Shown one piece after another: positions 5,508 through 6,031 of a stretch of 6,031 nucleotides of DNA. Source of the DNA: Oscillospiraceae bacterium (GTDB lineage Bacteria; Bacillota; Clostridia; Oscillospirales; Oscillospiraceae). Position 1 is the first letter of the stretch, and every line of letters starts with the position of its first letter. The notes beneath the pieces were generated by a model, which saw only the letters and a list, made by a program, of their open reading frames with translations, ran no database searches and had not been told where the DNA came from. Made by a program: the position numbers and the translations under genes. The stretch spans positions 1 through 6,031 of the forward strand of contig JAEEUX010000157.1 in NCBI GenBank assembly GCA_016290695.1, written 5' to 3'.

Positions 5508-5699
5508 ATGGCGGTTCCAAAACAAAAAGTATCCAAGGCAAGAAGAGACAAGAGACGTAATTCTCATTGGAAGCTCGAAACTCCCACTATCGTTGCCTGC
5601 CCCAAGTGCGGGGCGTACCACCTGCCCCACAGAGTCTGCAAGGCCTGCGGAACTTATGACGGCAGAGAGGTCATAAAGCTTGCTGCGGAAGCAAAATAA
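5508..5699 (+). CDS. rpmF: Large ribosomal subunit protein bL32
   Basis: bL32 is a small basic protein of the 50S subunit. The 63-residue product starts with the standard MAVPKQKVSKARRDKRRN, an arginine/lysine-rich tail that threads into rRNA. The zinc ribbon is complete: Cys31 and Cys34 (CPKC), Cys44 and Cys47 (CKAC), with nine residues between the pairs. This is therefore the zinc-binding (C+) form, not the cysteine-free paralogue some bacteria use under zinc shortage. The gene is the last of the yceD-rpmF unit and ends about 17 bases before a strong terminator. No plsX or fapR follows within the window, although fatty-acid genes often come next in other genomes. Confidence 0.98.
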   Translation: MAVPKQKVSKARRDKRRNSHWKLETPTIVACPKCGAYHLPHRVCKACGTYDGREVIKLAAEAK

Positions 5700-5715
5700 T
5701 TTTTTAAAACTAAGG

Positions 5716-5755
5716 AGATAGAGGGGAAGCGCTTCCCCTCTATTTCTCTTCTTCG
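5716..5755 (+). terminator. Intrinsic terminator after rpmF
   Basis: A perfect 26-base palindrome (5718-5743) with the arm ATAGAGGGGAAGC can form a stem of about 11 bp with a small AGCG/GCGC-centred loop. It is followed by TTTCTCTTCTT (5743-5753), a pyrimidine- and T-rich tail. The position just after the rpmF stop and the strength of the stem make this the end of the yceD-rpmF transcript. Confidence 0.9.
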
Positions 5756-5934
5756 GCCATGTGCCCCGCGCCGCAGGCTGACTGAGAGGTCGAGGGTAAA
5801 GAGCGGTATGCGCTGCTATGGTTAGTCAGCAAAAAATTCTGTTTGTAGGGGGCGGCCACTACGAATAGCCGCTGCAGCAATCAACCAAATAACTGCCGAC
5901 CTTAGGCAACACCGCATAATTCCCGGCACATATC
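5756..5934. other. Intergenic region with repeat-like motifs
   Basis: No gene is supported. GCTGACT (5777-5783) and AGTCAGC (5824-5830) are inverted arms 40 bases apart. TGTAGGGGGCGG (5844-5855) resembles the motif at 875-886. GCGGC (5852-5856) can pair with GCCGC (5868-5872). All reading frames are short or lack a ribosome binding site. A dispersed intergenic repeat is the most likely content. Confidence 0.4.
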
Positions 5935-6031
5935 TTACTTGCAGAATATTCCGTCATATCGTCCAAAAATACTCGGCAATACACAAAGTATTACCTGCGT
6001 TTTTTGAACAATCTGACGAAAATCCTGACGG
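5935..6031 (-). other. Open frame end of unknown meaning, cut by the right edge
   Basis: On the minus strand a frame is open from the right edge for 31 codons to a TAA at 5937-5935, ending GRYDGIFCK. It may be the C-terminus of a gene that begins outside the window, or the edge of an insertion sequence or dispersed repeat. Base composition is more A/T-rich than in the genes to the left. No family was recognised and 31 codons is not evidence of coding by itself. Confidence 0.2.

Overview
The window looks like chromosome of a GC-rich, low-GC-ancestry Gram-positive (Bacillota, class Clostridia, perhaps Oscillospiraceae or a related gut lineage). The basis is the minus-strand gene order hprK-murB-rapZ-whiA, the plus-strand pair yceD-rpmF, good AGGAGG-type ribosome binding sites, and strong G/C preference at third codon positions. 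The taxonomic placement is inference from gene order and style, not from a search. I see no tRNA, rRNA, CRISPR array or complete mobile element.

Layout. (1) 1-654, minus: N-terminal half of a major facilitator transporter that runs off the left edge. (2) 655-953: about 300 bases without a gene. It holds the transporter's leader, a dyad that may be an operator, and a cluster of degenerate direct repeats and hairpins typical of a dispersed intergenic repeat. (3) 954-4614, minus: a compact operon read in the order hprK, murB, rapZ, whiA, with gaps of 42, 12 and 1 bases. (4) 4615-4967: a divergent control region with one promoter for each direction. (5) 4968-5699, plus: yceD (DUF177) and rpmF (ribosomal protein bL32), driven by a perfect-consensus promoter and closed by a strong intrinsic terminator. 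(6) 5746-6031: about 285 bases without a recognisable gene, with repeat-like motifs and a short open end of unknown meaning.

How the genes fit together. HprK senses glycolytic state and phosphorylates HPr at a serine, setting carbon catabolite control. MurB makes UDP-N-acetylmuramate for peptidoglycan. RapZ is a nucleotide-binding regulator that in Gammaproteobacteria controls amino-sugar (GlcN6P) synthesis through small RNAs. WhiA is a DNA-binding protein linked to division and envelope growth. The operon therefore joins carbon status to wall synthesis and division. The main oddity is that yvcK (glmR), which in many Bacillota sits between rapZ and whiA, is absent and the two genes are joined with one base between them. 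The divergent yceD-rpmF pair is a standard housekeeping ribosomal unit.

I did not find a clearly novel multi-gene system. The points most worth a second look are the missing yvcK, the two repeat-rich intergenic regions that flank the housekeeping block, and the inverted repeats in the divergent promoter region.
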